A DNA stretch of 64,000 nucleotides from NCBI GenBank assembly GCA_003313425.1, contig NHZP01000020.1, positions 620,001 to 684,000 on the forward strand, written 5' to 3'. The position numbers and the translations under genes were made by a program. Below, piece after piece: positions 11,064 to 21,030 of this stretch; positions within the stretch are counted from its first letter, which is position 1, and each line of letters begins with the position of its first letter. Below the pieces are notes generated by a model that saw only the letters and a list, made by a program, of their open reading frames with translations, did not search any database and was not told where the DNA came from. Source of the stretch: Pseudopyrenochaeta lycopersici (lineage: Eukaryota; Ascomycota; Dothideomycetes; Pleosporales; Pseudopyrenochaetaceae).

Positions 11064-12827
11064 TTACAACAATGGTGGTGTTTCCACAACAGGCCACTGC
11101 TGAGTGTCCCAATCTAAGTCTGGCTCAGAATCTACACACGTGCAGAACTCAGTAGTACTTGGATAGGACATCATTGTGTCAGATTCTCCCAGACCATCCA
11201 GTAGATCCCACGACCCGTGTCCGGTGCGTACGCCGAGCCTGTACTGGAAGTCTTCTACTTTGTAGTCAAGTCCACGGTTGCAAGTTGATCGGGGGCATAG
11301 GCCTGGTGTTTCTTTCAGTGTTAAGGTTCCCACCCAGGACGCGACGGCCCACCACGCCATTCGAATAGTATATGAAGTTTTGTCATCTTTCAGCCGTGCG
11401 CTGAAGCCATGTGCGCGAATATACTCGGCACGGGAATTTGCAGATCTCACCCTGTAGTAGGTCTGGGGGCGAATTACCGTCCTATCTGTGATTCTTTGCG
11501 GAGATTTCATCTCCGGTAGTGCGGCAGGGAAATATCCTTTTGCGGTGCGCACCTCGACTCTGTGACTACGGACAATAAGTTTATGGGTCTCACTTGGCCT
11601 GAGAATCCTTTCTTCATAAAGGCGTATATTGCCGTTCTTGCATGCATCCATGGCCCAAGTTGCGTGCAAATCGCCCTCGAGGCTCTGGTAGCGAACAGCA
11701 CGCCTTGCCCGACCGCACGTAGCGTGGCGATTGACTTTGGGATTACCGTAGTTTCCGAACCATCCCGTGGTGCTTATCTGGAAGCCAACACAGTCAAACT
11801 CGAGGAAGGGACCAACATCGGCACAGTCTTCTGGTACGAATGACTCCTCTTCAGCAAGCAGAACTTGAAATATATACAACAATGAGCACAGACAGGGCAG
11901 TCTCTTGGATCTGCTGAGCATATGGAAAACAAGCTGGCTTCGTGACATTTCATAATCGACCTCCAGGTCGGCGCGTTCCTCGCACAAAGAGAAGAGCGAG
12001 TAAAGTTGATCTCGCGGAACAGTACATTGTCTGCCGTGAAAATGTTGGAGTAGTTCTATGATGCTCTTCCCTTTGAAATAAGCCGAATTCATTTCCAGAG
12101 CAGTGAATTTTGCGATTGGAGCTTTTTTGATAGCGAGGTAAGAGTACTGAAGTCCGCTGAAGAAGTTGTCGAGCGTGACCATTCTCGAGCCAAACAAGAC
12201 CATGACGCTCTGAGCAAGCAGGACTTCCTGCGTTACCCATGCGCGCTCCCAGTACCCATTGTGTACGATCTTGGTCCATACCTTGCTCTTCAGAGACATT
12301 ACTTTGCGCCAATCATCGTCTCCAATCAGGCTTTTGGCCTGCGTTGTGCAGATCCGAGCGACGGCGGCTAAGTCAGAGGTATCACCGAGCCAGAGATGAA
12401 CGCAACTGGCTTTTGAATATATCTCGCCCATATGCGCAACTTGGTGATTACGCTCCAGGACGTTATTTTGGTCGATACAAATGGCATCGATCCAGTACAA
12501 TGCGCTTTCCCCGGGTGTTGTGCTTTGAACAAGGCTGAGGAAGTTAAACAAATTCTGTCGTACAATAAGTCTTTCTCCATTGACCAGAATTGTGTGTTGT
12601 GGAGCTGGCGCGCCCCATACATAGGATAGGCAGAGGTACGGTATTTGTGCATCGGTGGTAATGTGCACGACAGAACATTGTATTAGCCCCTCGGCAGAGA
12701 GGGCAGCTGAAATCCGGAGCAACCGTATTGAAGGAAGACTGCGATCAAGTGGCAGGTACTTGAAGCTTGGAGTAATCGAATTTGGCATGATGTAAGAGGT
12801 TTCCGTGAATATATAGTTCCGTAGCAA
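11064..12827 (-). CDS. Heterokaryon-incompatibility (HET) domain protein
   Basis: A 587-residue single-exon protein with an N-terminal HET domain, the module found in fungal self/non-self recognition and regulated cell-death genes. The three conserved blocks are visible: YLCLSYVWG (64-72), YWIDAICIDQNN (111-122) followed by HMGEIYSKA (about 132-140), and WERAWVTQEVLLA (about 190-202). The region after the HET domain has no motif I know, no WD40, NACHT or ankyrin repeats, and is rich in Cys and Arg. An alternative start at Met14 (12788) is possible. The gene lies between conserved housekeeping genes, and its start is 382 bases from the IBtk-like stop. HET genes are highly variable between strains, so this may be a recent insertion or a polymorphic locus. 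It has no internal stop or frameshift. Confidence 0.88.
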   Translation of the reverse strand: MLRNYIFTETSYIMPNSITPSFKYLPLDRSLPSIRLLRISAALSAEGLIQCSVVHITTDAQIPYLCLSYVWGAPAPQHTILVNGERLIVRQNLFNFLSLVQSTTPGESALYWIDAICIDQNNVLERNHQVAHMGEIYSKASCVHLWLGDTSDLAAVARICTTQAKSLIGDDDWRKVMSLKSKVWTKIVHNGYWERAWVTQEVLLAQSVMVLFGSRMVTLDNFFSGLQYSYLAIKKAPIAKFTALEMNSAYFKGKSIIELLQHFHGRQCTVPRDQLYSLFSLCEERADLEVDYEMSRSQLVFHMLSRSKRLPCLCSLLYIFQVLLAEEESFVPEDCADVGPFLEFDCVGFQISTTGWFGNYGNPKVNRHATCGRARRAVRYQSLEGDLHATWAMDACKNGNIRLYEERILRPSETHKLIVRSHRVEVRTAKGYFPAALPEMKSPQRITDRTVIRPQTYYRVRSANSRAEYIRAHGFSARLKDDKTSYTIRMAWWAVASWVGTLTLKETPGLCPRSTCNRGLDYKVEDFQYRLGVRTGHGSWDLLDGLGESDTMMSYPSTTEFCTCVDSEPDLDWDTQQWPVVETPPLL

Positions 12828-13209
12828 TCAATACCGGGCATGGGAGATGGATCTCATAAAGAGACGCCTGGTTGGTGGCTGAAGTGGTATCAGTTCGGAT
12901 GGCACCATCCGCATACAGGGCATCACGAGATCAGGCTGAGGCAGCCGCACCATCTTGCGGGCTGTGTATTGACCAGGGGCAGTTATATCTCATTCACGTA
13001 GAAAGGAACGATAAGAAGAGCGAATCAGTCGAAGGCTCGGGAAGTGCCTAACAAATACGACAGTCATTGCGACTGAGGCAGCGATATTTGAAGTGAAAAC
13101 ATGCTAGTAGTCTAAAATATAAATTGTGCAACATGCTCAAAGGGATGGGTATGTACAATCGAAACTGCAAAATGTACGGAGAAAATCCACTCTCACATGC
13201 CACTGACGT
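12828..13209. other. Spacer upstream of the HET gene
   Basis: 382 bases between two minus-strand genes. It must contain the HET promoter and the 3' end of the IBtk-like gene. No ORF, repeat or RNA gene is evident. Confidence 0.4.
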
Positions 13210-16200
13210 TTATGAGAGCGGTGCCGAGACCTGTCGCGAAGGGGTAGATGCGGCAGTACCGTCTTTCGGTGGTCCTGGAGGTCTTCCACCTCTTGCACCA
13301 CCACGACCGCCTCGACCAATTCTACCTCTGCCTCGGTCACCACCATCAGGGCCTCTACCTCGACCACCGCCGGATTGTTTAGGTGCCGCTTTCGGAGCCT
13401 GATTCTCTTGACCGACTGGACCGGCACCCACATCTCTATTTGCTTTCCCGCGATCACCCTCCTCATCGCCATCTTTCTTGTCTTTGACTTTGCCTTTGCT
13501 CCCTCGTGTGCCTCTGCCTCGGCCCCTTCCCCGCGCAGCGTTTCTTGCAGCTCGTGCTTCAGATCTCTTCTGTTGCTCTTCTTCTTCGATAACTCGTCTG
13601 CTTTCCTGGTCCCACCATTGCTGAAATTCTTGTTCTTGCTGAATCTCCTGCAGACTGCGTTTGGCAGCGGCATCGCGTATTGATGTCTTTTCCGCTTCTT
13701 GCAACGATAAAATTTCCATCATGCTCAAGTGTTGACTGGGAGAAGTAGGCGAGTGTTGTGGTAACGGAATGTGGCGGACTGATCGTGGTGTAGGAATTGG
13801 TTCAGTCGAAACTGACATACCTCTGTCAGTGGGCCCAGGACGATTTTGCGAGGTCGACGCACTTCGGGGTGTGCTCTGGGGCGAGATCGCTGTGCCTTGC
13901 TTGTCTTTGGGCTTAGCGGTTGCACTCTTATTGGCAACAGTCTGCCTCATGGTGAGCTGCGGTGTGCTCGACGATCGCGAAGGCTGTGGCGAAGGCTTGG
14001 AAGATGGTTGTGCTGCGGGAGTCACGGCAGGATTGTAACTTGGTTTTCGATGAGATATTGCCTGCCACGGGGATGCAACAGGTGGTGCTGCTTGCGCTTT
14101 CTCAATCGGTGTACCGAGTTGCTGAGCTTGCTGAAGCCGTTTGCGTTCCTTCTGAGACAGCTTAGCATGAGCAGCTCTGGTGATGCGCTCATTTTCTCCG
14201 CGCGTCAATCCCAACGTTAAATTCGATGGTGTGCCAGTCGAGGCCTGGGCCATGATATCCTTGAGATCGAGTTTCGCACTCGCGAGCGGGTTACTGCCCC
14301 AAGGCTGGCCCGGCGTCCTCATCTCCTGAATGGCAGGTGGAGGCAGGGAGCTCACAGAATTGAGCGGAATATCGTCAGTGTTACCAAGATCGCGGGGTGA
14401 AGATCGGCTTTCTGTTCGATACTTGGCCCAAGGTGCTTCTGGAGACCCGGCTGGCGTTTCAATGGCTTGTTGATTCGTACCTTGCTCGACGAATCGCGGT
14501 GGTTTGATCTTTTTCATTGTGCCATCATCTTCCTCGTCTTCGTCAGACATCTCGAACATAAGATCTTGAACCGAAGTCTTTCCTTTAAGAGCTGGAGTCA
14601 GAGCTGGGCTTTTGGCCTCCTTTGAGGCTCGTCGTCCAGTTCGTTGACGCAGCGGTGAAGCTGACACCTCTTCCAGGCTTTGAGATCTGAATGATGTAGA
14701 TATGCCATCGTTATTTGCATACTTCTTCGAAAGAACAATCGCATCGATCTTGGCGCGCTTGCCACGCTCAATTCGTTCGGCGAGTTCAGGGTAACGATCG
14801 AAAAGGAGCGCCTCCGACCGCCCGCTCCTTGCAAATGGCAGGTAGGCGAGCTGATTGTCATGGGCAACCTGATTGAGCTCCAACAGTAAGTCTTCGTCCA
14901 ATTCATCCAGTGACCTAGGCAATGTCAGACAAGAAGGTAGAGTGACCAGTGACTTAGCTTACCCATTCTGCATCACCGCCTCTAAGCTAAGACAGACATA
15001 CTCTAACGCTGCATCTTTGAATTCGGCGACAGAGCTGGGAGATATGGCTGCAAGCAGAGAGCAGACGTTGCGCGCATTGACTGTGTTCTGATCAGTACTC
15101 GTTCCCCGACAATTAATACGTGTACGTACCATAGCGACCTATCAACCTTTGACATATTTGTGACAGACGATCTAGCATCAACTCGTTGGCGACTGACATA
15201 ACATCCATGACGTGATCTAGAAGTTCATCAAGTGCGAGCAAATCATTGAGATCTTCGCTCGCAACGTCTTCAAAGATCTCTTCTCCGGCGTCGGTATACA
15301 GATGACGAACAATGAGCTCAAAGAGATGCGTCTCCACGTGAGTCAGATCGATTCGAACGAGTGGTGACTCCTCGGTTCGTCTATCCGCAAGCCACTGGCC
15401 TCCAGCACGACCTCTAAAGAGGCCTTCAAAGAAAGGACAGCGCTGGCAAATGACATCAGAATGTAGCAACATCTCGCCATCAGCAAGATCAACGACGACA
15501 TCGCCATTCTCAAAGAAGGACTCATCTTTGATGGCGAGCTCCAGGTCCATATGTAGGGATCTCCGGGGGTTCACCATCTGGCGCACAGCGGGCTCGAGTT
15601 GCCGTAAATCAAGGCGAGAGGCAACCTTCATGAGTTCGGTCCGGATGGTACGATATCTGAGCGCCAACACTGGGTAATGTCGAGTGACATTCCAGAAATC
15701 AACAACTGAATCCGTATATGTGTATAGTACCAAGTTGAAAATGGTAAGAAAGTCCAGGCCGTGGAAAAGTACAAGAACCTTTTCCCCGTTGTCTTTAATG
15801 GTCAAGAGGTCCGGCATGCTGTAATCAAGACCGTGTGCACGAAACTCGAGTAACGCGTCTCGGAAAAGACGGCTACGTCCCGATAAGATGAAATCGTGCA
15901 CGGGAATGCGAACATCAGATAGCGTAGTTGCCACCTCCATGTTGTATGAGCGGTCGGACGATACTGAAGACCTTTGCACGATCTCGACAACTTCTGCCTC
16001 CAAGTCTTTGGACTTCAGAACACGCTTTCGAAGGGCTTGTGCATTTCCAGCTCGGTTCCAGAATCTTGGTGTAGGCTCATCATCGTCGGAAGTCTCATCG
16101 TAGTTTGTCATTTCATGGAAAGAAAGCAACGATGCAAGCTCCTCCCAGAGCTTGGGTTCATCCACACCAATCTGGGTCCTCGTAACATTGCAGTCCTTAC

Positions 16201-18247
16201 GAATTGCAGCATACGCCCCAAATGCTGAGGCACGGACAGCGATAACACGTGTCAGACCAGGCACTCGCTGGAATTTGTAGTCTTTTGGCCTAGACTCCGC
16301 TGCGCCAGTAATAGCTGCATTCTGGATGGTGGCTCTTTTTGTCCGTTTCCAGACACTACCAACGTCAGTTGTTAAGATGATAGAGCCATCTTGATCGACG
16401 TCGACATCTCTTGCTGCCATGTGACTCTTCTTTGATGACCATATGCGATAAGGCACGGACAATGCTCCTCGTATTTGCTTCGGATTCGTAGTCGAGGTGT
16501 TGGCATCTTGCGTACCCTCGGTGCGTCGACTGACGGCAACGGTGAAGACCTCGCCAGACGTTGTTAGCGCACAGATGGTATCGCCACCGGATGTTATCTT
16601 CTTAATCTTATTTGGCGCAAGGTCATACTTGGTTGTCAACCAAGATTCTTTGAGAAAGCTGCTGGTGAACCCATCTAGCGGGAAGTTGAGCTTCGCATAG
16701 CCATAGTTTGCAAAGACCCATACTTCGCGGTTGTCCAGAAGGCATATTGTAGCGCCGTCTATAGCCGATACTGAGAAGATAGGGCTAGAAAACAGTGAGG
16801 CAGCAATTTTACGAGGAATGATCTGCATCTCGAGTGATCGAGCATCTGAGTCGACAATACCCAATTGTCCCTCATTCTTGCCAAAGGTGTACAAAGACGT
16901 TGTGGTATGCACAACTGAATGTATTCGGGATGCTGCAATGCCTGTTACGATATCTCGCTTCAAAGGTCCGAAGATCTGTCGCGGCATCGTAGAGATAGGA
17001 TCGTCATCCTTCAACGCAGGTTTCGGCACGGTGTATCCCAACTGACCGTAAGCGTTGTTTCCCCAAGAAAAGACCTCTCCCTCTTCGGTAATGGCCAGAG
17101 TGTGGTTCTGGCCAAGAGCAACTGCCGCAACCTTTTTCTGCCCTAGCCCCCCACCTTCGATGCAGGTGAATTGATATCTTGTCGTTTCATTACCCGTACC
17201 CAGACGACCTCCAGGACCATGACCGCACATATATAGATTGGAAATCGGATCGGTAGTCAGCACAGCGGTATGTAGCTTGGACATTTGTACATCTTGTATC
17301 ACTATTGGAGTGTTACGAATATGGGTAGGGAGATCGACCGTGCCCTTCGGTTGGAGAGATCCAGAATCCTGCGCTGGGACACCCATTGCCGCCCAGTACT
17401 GATTTTGCCTTTCCCGGTGCTCCCTGTAAAACCGCTGTAGCAGATGGTCCGGTCTTCTCAAAGTGATACGCTCGGGGAATTGACGATCGTCTTCATCACC
17501 GAAGCCAAGAGTGACATTCTTGTTGCTCCCGAACGTATACATCTCGTCACCTCCAAGTAGAATAGGTGGGGCAATCATTTTTCTGCGTGTCTCTTCATCG
17601 GCGTCACCGCTATCTCCGTGAGCGATTTCGTCATCGGAATCAGAGTCCATGGCGGGCGCCTCCTCTGGCCGCAAAGTGCGATCCTTGATCGTCATCGCGA
17701 ACAAGTCCAGCGGGCCATACCCCTCTTTATCCTTGATCTTGACAAGGCCACGCGCATGCTGATTGAAGCCGCTGGACCCATGGCCAAGAATATTCTGCGT
17801 GTCGCGATTCAAGATAAGGCGTGCTATTGCGATGTTGCCGAAGTAGAAAGCCCTGTGAAGCGGGGTCCAACCATTTTCCGCATCCTGAATGTACAAGTCT
17901 ATCCACGGGTGCTCAAGGAGCACTTGCGCAAACTCCACGGCACTCTCAGACGTGGAAGAAGCAGCATGATGCAAAATTGTCAATCCAGCAGCATCGCGGC
18001 TGTTAATGTCGGTTCGAGTCAGGTGTACAGTGACACCCAATCCAGTCTTGCGGGCTTTAGCACTCGTCACGGGCGAAGCACTATAGCTGCCTGGACTGCT
18101 ATGCACTGCCGCGCCATGCCCTCCTCCCTGCCAGCCAGCAAAGCCTTTCTGTGTTGCCGCACGGGTCGTATGCGTGGTGGTCGAGAGGACATGTCGGAAG
18201 TTATCGACATCATCTTCGAGATAGTATTTCCAGAGATAGCCGCTCAT
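13210..18247 (-). CDS. Ankyrin-RCC1-BTB-BTB protein, IBtk-like
   Basis: Three exons, complement(15130-18247), (14963-15080) and (13210-14914), give 1646 residues in frame. Splices: TATG|gtacgt ... cacag|TC, and AATGG|gtaagc ... cctag|G. Domains in order: ankyrin repeats (about 82-150, GLTILHHAAS and GWTPLHRAFYFGN); an RCC1-type propeller (about 240-600, NHTLAITEEGEVFSWGNNAYGQLGY); a first BTB (about 770-850, DVRIPVHDFILSGRSRLFRD); a second BTB (about 910-1010, EMLLHSDVICQRCPFFEGLF); then a conserved helical segment (NVCSLLAAISPSSVAEFKD, DELDEDLLLEL). The last 500 residues are disordered and end in an Arg-Gly-rich tract. This order matches the metazoan inhibitor of Bruton tyrosine kinase, a Cullin-3 substrate adaptor; a fungal adaptor role is inferred. 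The RG tail suggests RNA binding or arginine methylation. Confidence 0.9.
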
Positions 18248-20797
18248 GTGCCGAGAAAAGACGAGAGTAATCCGAAGCTTCTACAAGTAGCACCTGGCCT
18301 CAACCTCAGAGGGTCAAAGCGTGTTTAAAGGCGCTGGTTGTAAAGCTGGGGAAGACTCCAGAGGAGGGTTCCGGACACGACTGGCCGGCGATAGTACGGT
18401 GGCGTACTTATTCGAGCAGATACGGCGTAAGTATGTATGCGACGGTGGAAATGTTCGAATCGGAAAGCGCGCGGAGGAAGCTGCAAGGTGGCGAGGTAAT
18501 CAAGGTATCACGATTGCTGGTTTCCGAAGTTGCAGTCGGACCAAGACGCGAGGTGGCGAGCGGGACCAAGGAACCTTCGCGATACGCTATACGCTATCTC
18601 CGTCAGATTTTCTGAAGAGAGGCGCAGAATGGTCGTGGTGTGAGCAGTTCACGGGCGAGCGGTGCTAGGTGTCAGTGTCTATGACGAAACTACCGAGGCG
18701 GTATTGAGATTGAAGCCGTTGCTGGTTGTCGCAGGAGTCAGTATGAGTCAGACTGATTTGCCGTGCTTCATGAAGCTTTTCGGTAAGTGCGAGCAAAGAG
18801 TCACTTAAATGCGCCAGTTGCGGACATGCGTGTGAAGCATCAACGCGTCGAATGTGGGATGCCATTTGGACTCATCGGAAACCAGCCAATGGCAGCCGCT
18901 TCCGCGTCCACAAGCTATCTTCATTGCTTCAGCGGAGGTCAACACAAGCGCTCTAGAGAGATTAGACGACCGCAATCTCGCGATCGTGAGCAAAGAACCT
19001 CGGGTATCGGACTGCAAACACGTTCTCGAGGACGAGAGCACAAGTCGCGTATACGGGGAGATCTTCACACTATATACAGCGCACGGATTTCTCCACACCT
19101 GACTGGCGGTGAGCAAGCCATACGTTGAGGTCCATCGCTTGGCTTCCAGGCGTTTGTATGCAATGTCACGTCAATGAACCTGGTTCGAGGTTCACCAGCT
19201 CGGATGCAGGAATAAGTTTGGATCATTTTATGTTGTTCTACCGGTGTTCCGTTTTGCTGTTTTCACTGAGCCTTTGCAGGATACAATGGAATTGACACAG
19301 GATCAAGCAAATGGCACAGCTTGTCTTCAATCACTATGCATGAAAAGTGCATGCGATGTTCTCGATCAGTGTCATTTTCAAAGCCCATCAACGCATGCAC
19401 GCCGAGATGTCCTGGAGGAATTATGTGCACCATGAGCAGGCCATTCAAACTTGCGTCATAGCAGGCGACAGCGAATGCACAATCGCTCACAAAGAAGGAA
19501 TCAAATAGACTTGTGCACTATTACGTTCCATCAGTAAAAGAAGGCGTTGCAGAATTATACATTCAACCCTGTAAATCAACCTTTGTATTTCTAATCATTG
19601 CCCTCTGGGACCAATTGATGCTTCACATCGGCTTGAGCATACACCTTGCATGTCAATTTTTTTTGGAGGACTCGCAGTGCCAGGCGGCCGCAGACATGGT
19701 TGCCATTGCATAAACAAGCGAAAACATGTCCAATGAAACATGCGGAGCACTGGGTTTGAGTTTGTGAGGTAGGCAGCAGTAGGCGCAGAGTCGGGAATTT
19801 TATATTGCTCAATAGCTTTGCAGCAGTTTTGGGCAAGGCAGATGTCTTGTCAGAGGCGATGATGCAAGCCATCAGTGAAATGAGACCATGTCTCTGTTGG
19901 CGTACATGATTGTTCCTCAGCGGTACAACGACACTGCCTGGTTTGGCGCTGAGCTGGCCATTGAGCTGGCAAAAGCACCGCAGACTGTGGGGTCTGACCG
20001 GCGACGGGAGTGGCACAGACAATGCAAACAAGATCTTGTATCACCGGTCAGCGCCCGCACGAAACCTCGAGGGGTTGAGGCTGTGAAGAAGCAAAAGGCG
20101 AGGCGTCGAACGGTGATGCATAGCCGGGGAAGGCCAGGCCAATGACGTGACATGTCGCAACAGGACTGCGCATTTGCGAAGAGAGGACAGGCGCAAAGCA
20201 GAGGCATGCGCGCCCCCAGCATACGATGCACTCGATTGGTCGTCTCCACAGCCGGGTTGGAGATGCTTTGGTCGCCAAGCGGCAGCTAAGGCGAGTTCTC
20301 GGATCGCAGCGAGGTTGCAGCTAAGCAGTCAGACGTCAAGCGTGCGGCGCCGAAGTAGACGAGCTCCAGCTTCCCCAGACCCATCAGCAAGTGAGCTGGA
20401 CACGCCCTACACCTACAGCGCCGGCCAGCCTGCAGCTCCCGAGACGAACTAATCGGTTCGCCGCTCTCCTGCGTGGTCGCTGCGGTCTCCATCATTTCCG
20501 CATGCCCTTGTCTGGAGCTTGGGTCATCTTGCTATCGCTGGAATAAGCGTCATTCGGACAGTCACTCGTGACTCCAGCTCTCATGCGTCTCAACACTCTT
20601 TGACTGTTCCCACGCCCGTCCTGTCGCCCGTCCCTTCTCGACGGCTGGTCTGCATCCGAGTTGTCATCCTGTTCCTCTGCATCTCGCCTCCCACCGCCCA
20701 ACACAGTAGGGTGCTCAACCTTATCTCCGCCTGCACCTCCGCCTGCACCTCCGCCTCAGGCACATCAACCGCCCGCCCTTTCACCACCCTGTATACT

Positions 20798-20812
20798 ATG
20801 GCTGCTGCCTGA
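20798..20812 (+). promoter_or_regulatory. Putative upstream ORF 1 in the ATG13 leader
   Basis: ATG GCT GCT GCC TGA, a four-codon ORF 219 bases before the ATG13 start codon. It matters only if the transcript begins upstream of it, which is not proved. Confidence 0.35.
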
Positions 20813-20910
20813 GCCCTTACCGGCTCCTTACCACGTTCCCCGCGTGCTCTAGTCTCCTGAGAGACATTTCTGACCCTCACTGCCCAAACCTGACCCCCGT
20901 TGTACTCGTG

Positions 20911-20952
20911 ATGGCTACTCTCAGGACTCGCCTCTTTCCGCCCCAACGATAA
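20911..20952 (+). promoter_or_regulatory. Putative upstream ORF 2 in the ATG13 leader
   Basis: A 13-codon ORF (MATLRTRLFPPQR, stop TAA) that ends 78 bases before the ATG13 start codon. It starts in a fair context (GTGATGG). Its distance would allow reinitiation at the main start. Confidence 0.4.
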
Positions 20953-21030
20953 TCGTCCTACATTCACACGCAATTCCATCCTTGACCCGTCACAGACTCG
21001 GTGCACCTGTACCTGCAGGAGGCCGCCGCC

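Larger units (their letters stand above)
18248..21030. other. Large divergent intergenic region IBtk-like / ATG13
   Basis: About 2.8 kb, the longest gene-free stretch here. All open frames are short and look random; none shows a domain or plausible splicing. The first 600 bases (purine-rich) probably hold the IBtk-like promoter. The last 900 bases are C+T-rich with repeated GCACCTCCGCCT-like units near 20726-20757 and two short upstream ORFs, so they probably form a long ATG13 leader. A noncoding RNA in 19100-20000 cannot be excluded. Confidence 0.45.

Noticed and set aside
10634..11089. C-terminal exon or extra gene after the HET gene
   Set aside because: No in-frame donor/acceptor pair links it to the HET frame, and the sequence shows no domain.
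13210..14922. A separate RG-rich protein gene
   Set aside because: It joins in frame to the IBtk-like exons through good splice sites and completes a conserved segment.
19170..19210. tRNA-like GGTTCGAGGTTC
   Set aside because: The flanks do not pair as a T-arm and no acceptor or anticodon arm is present.
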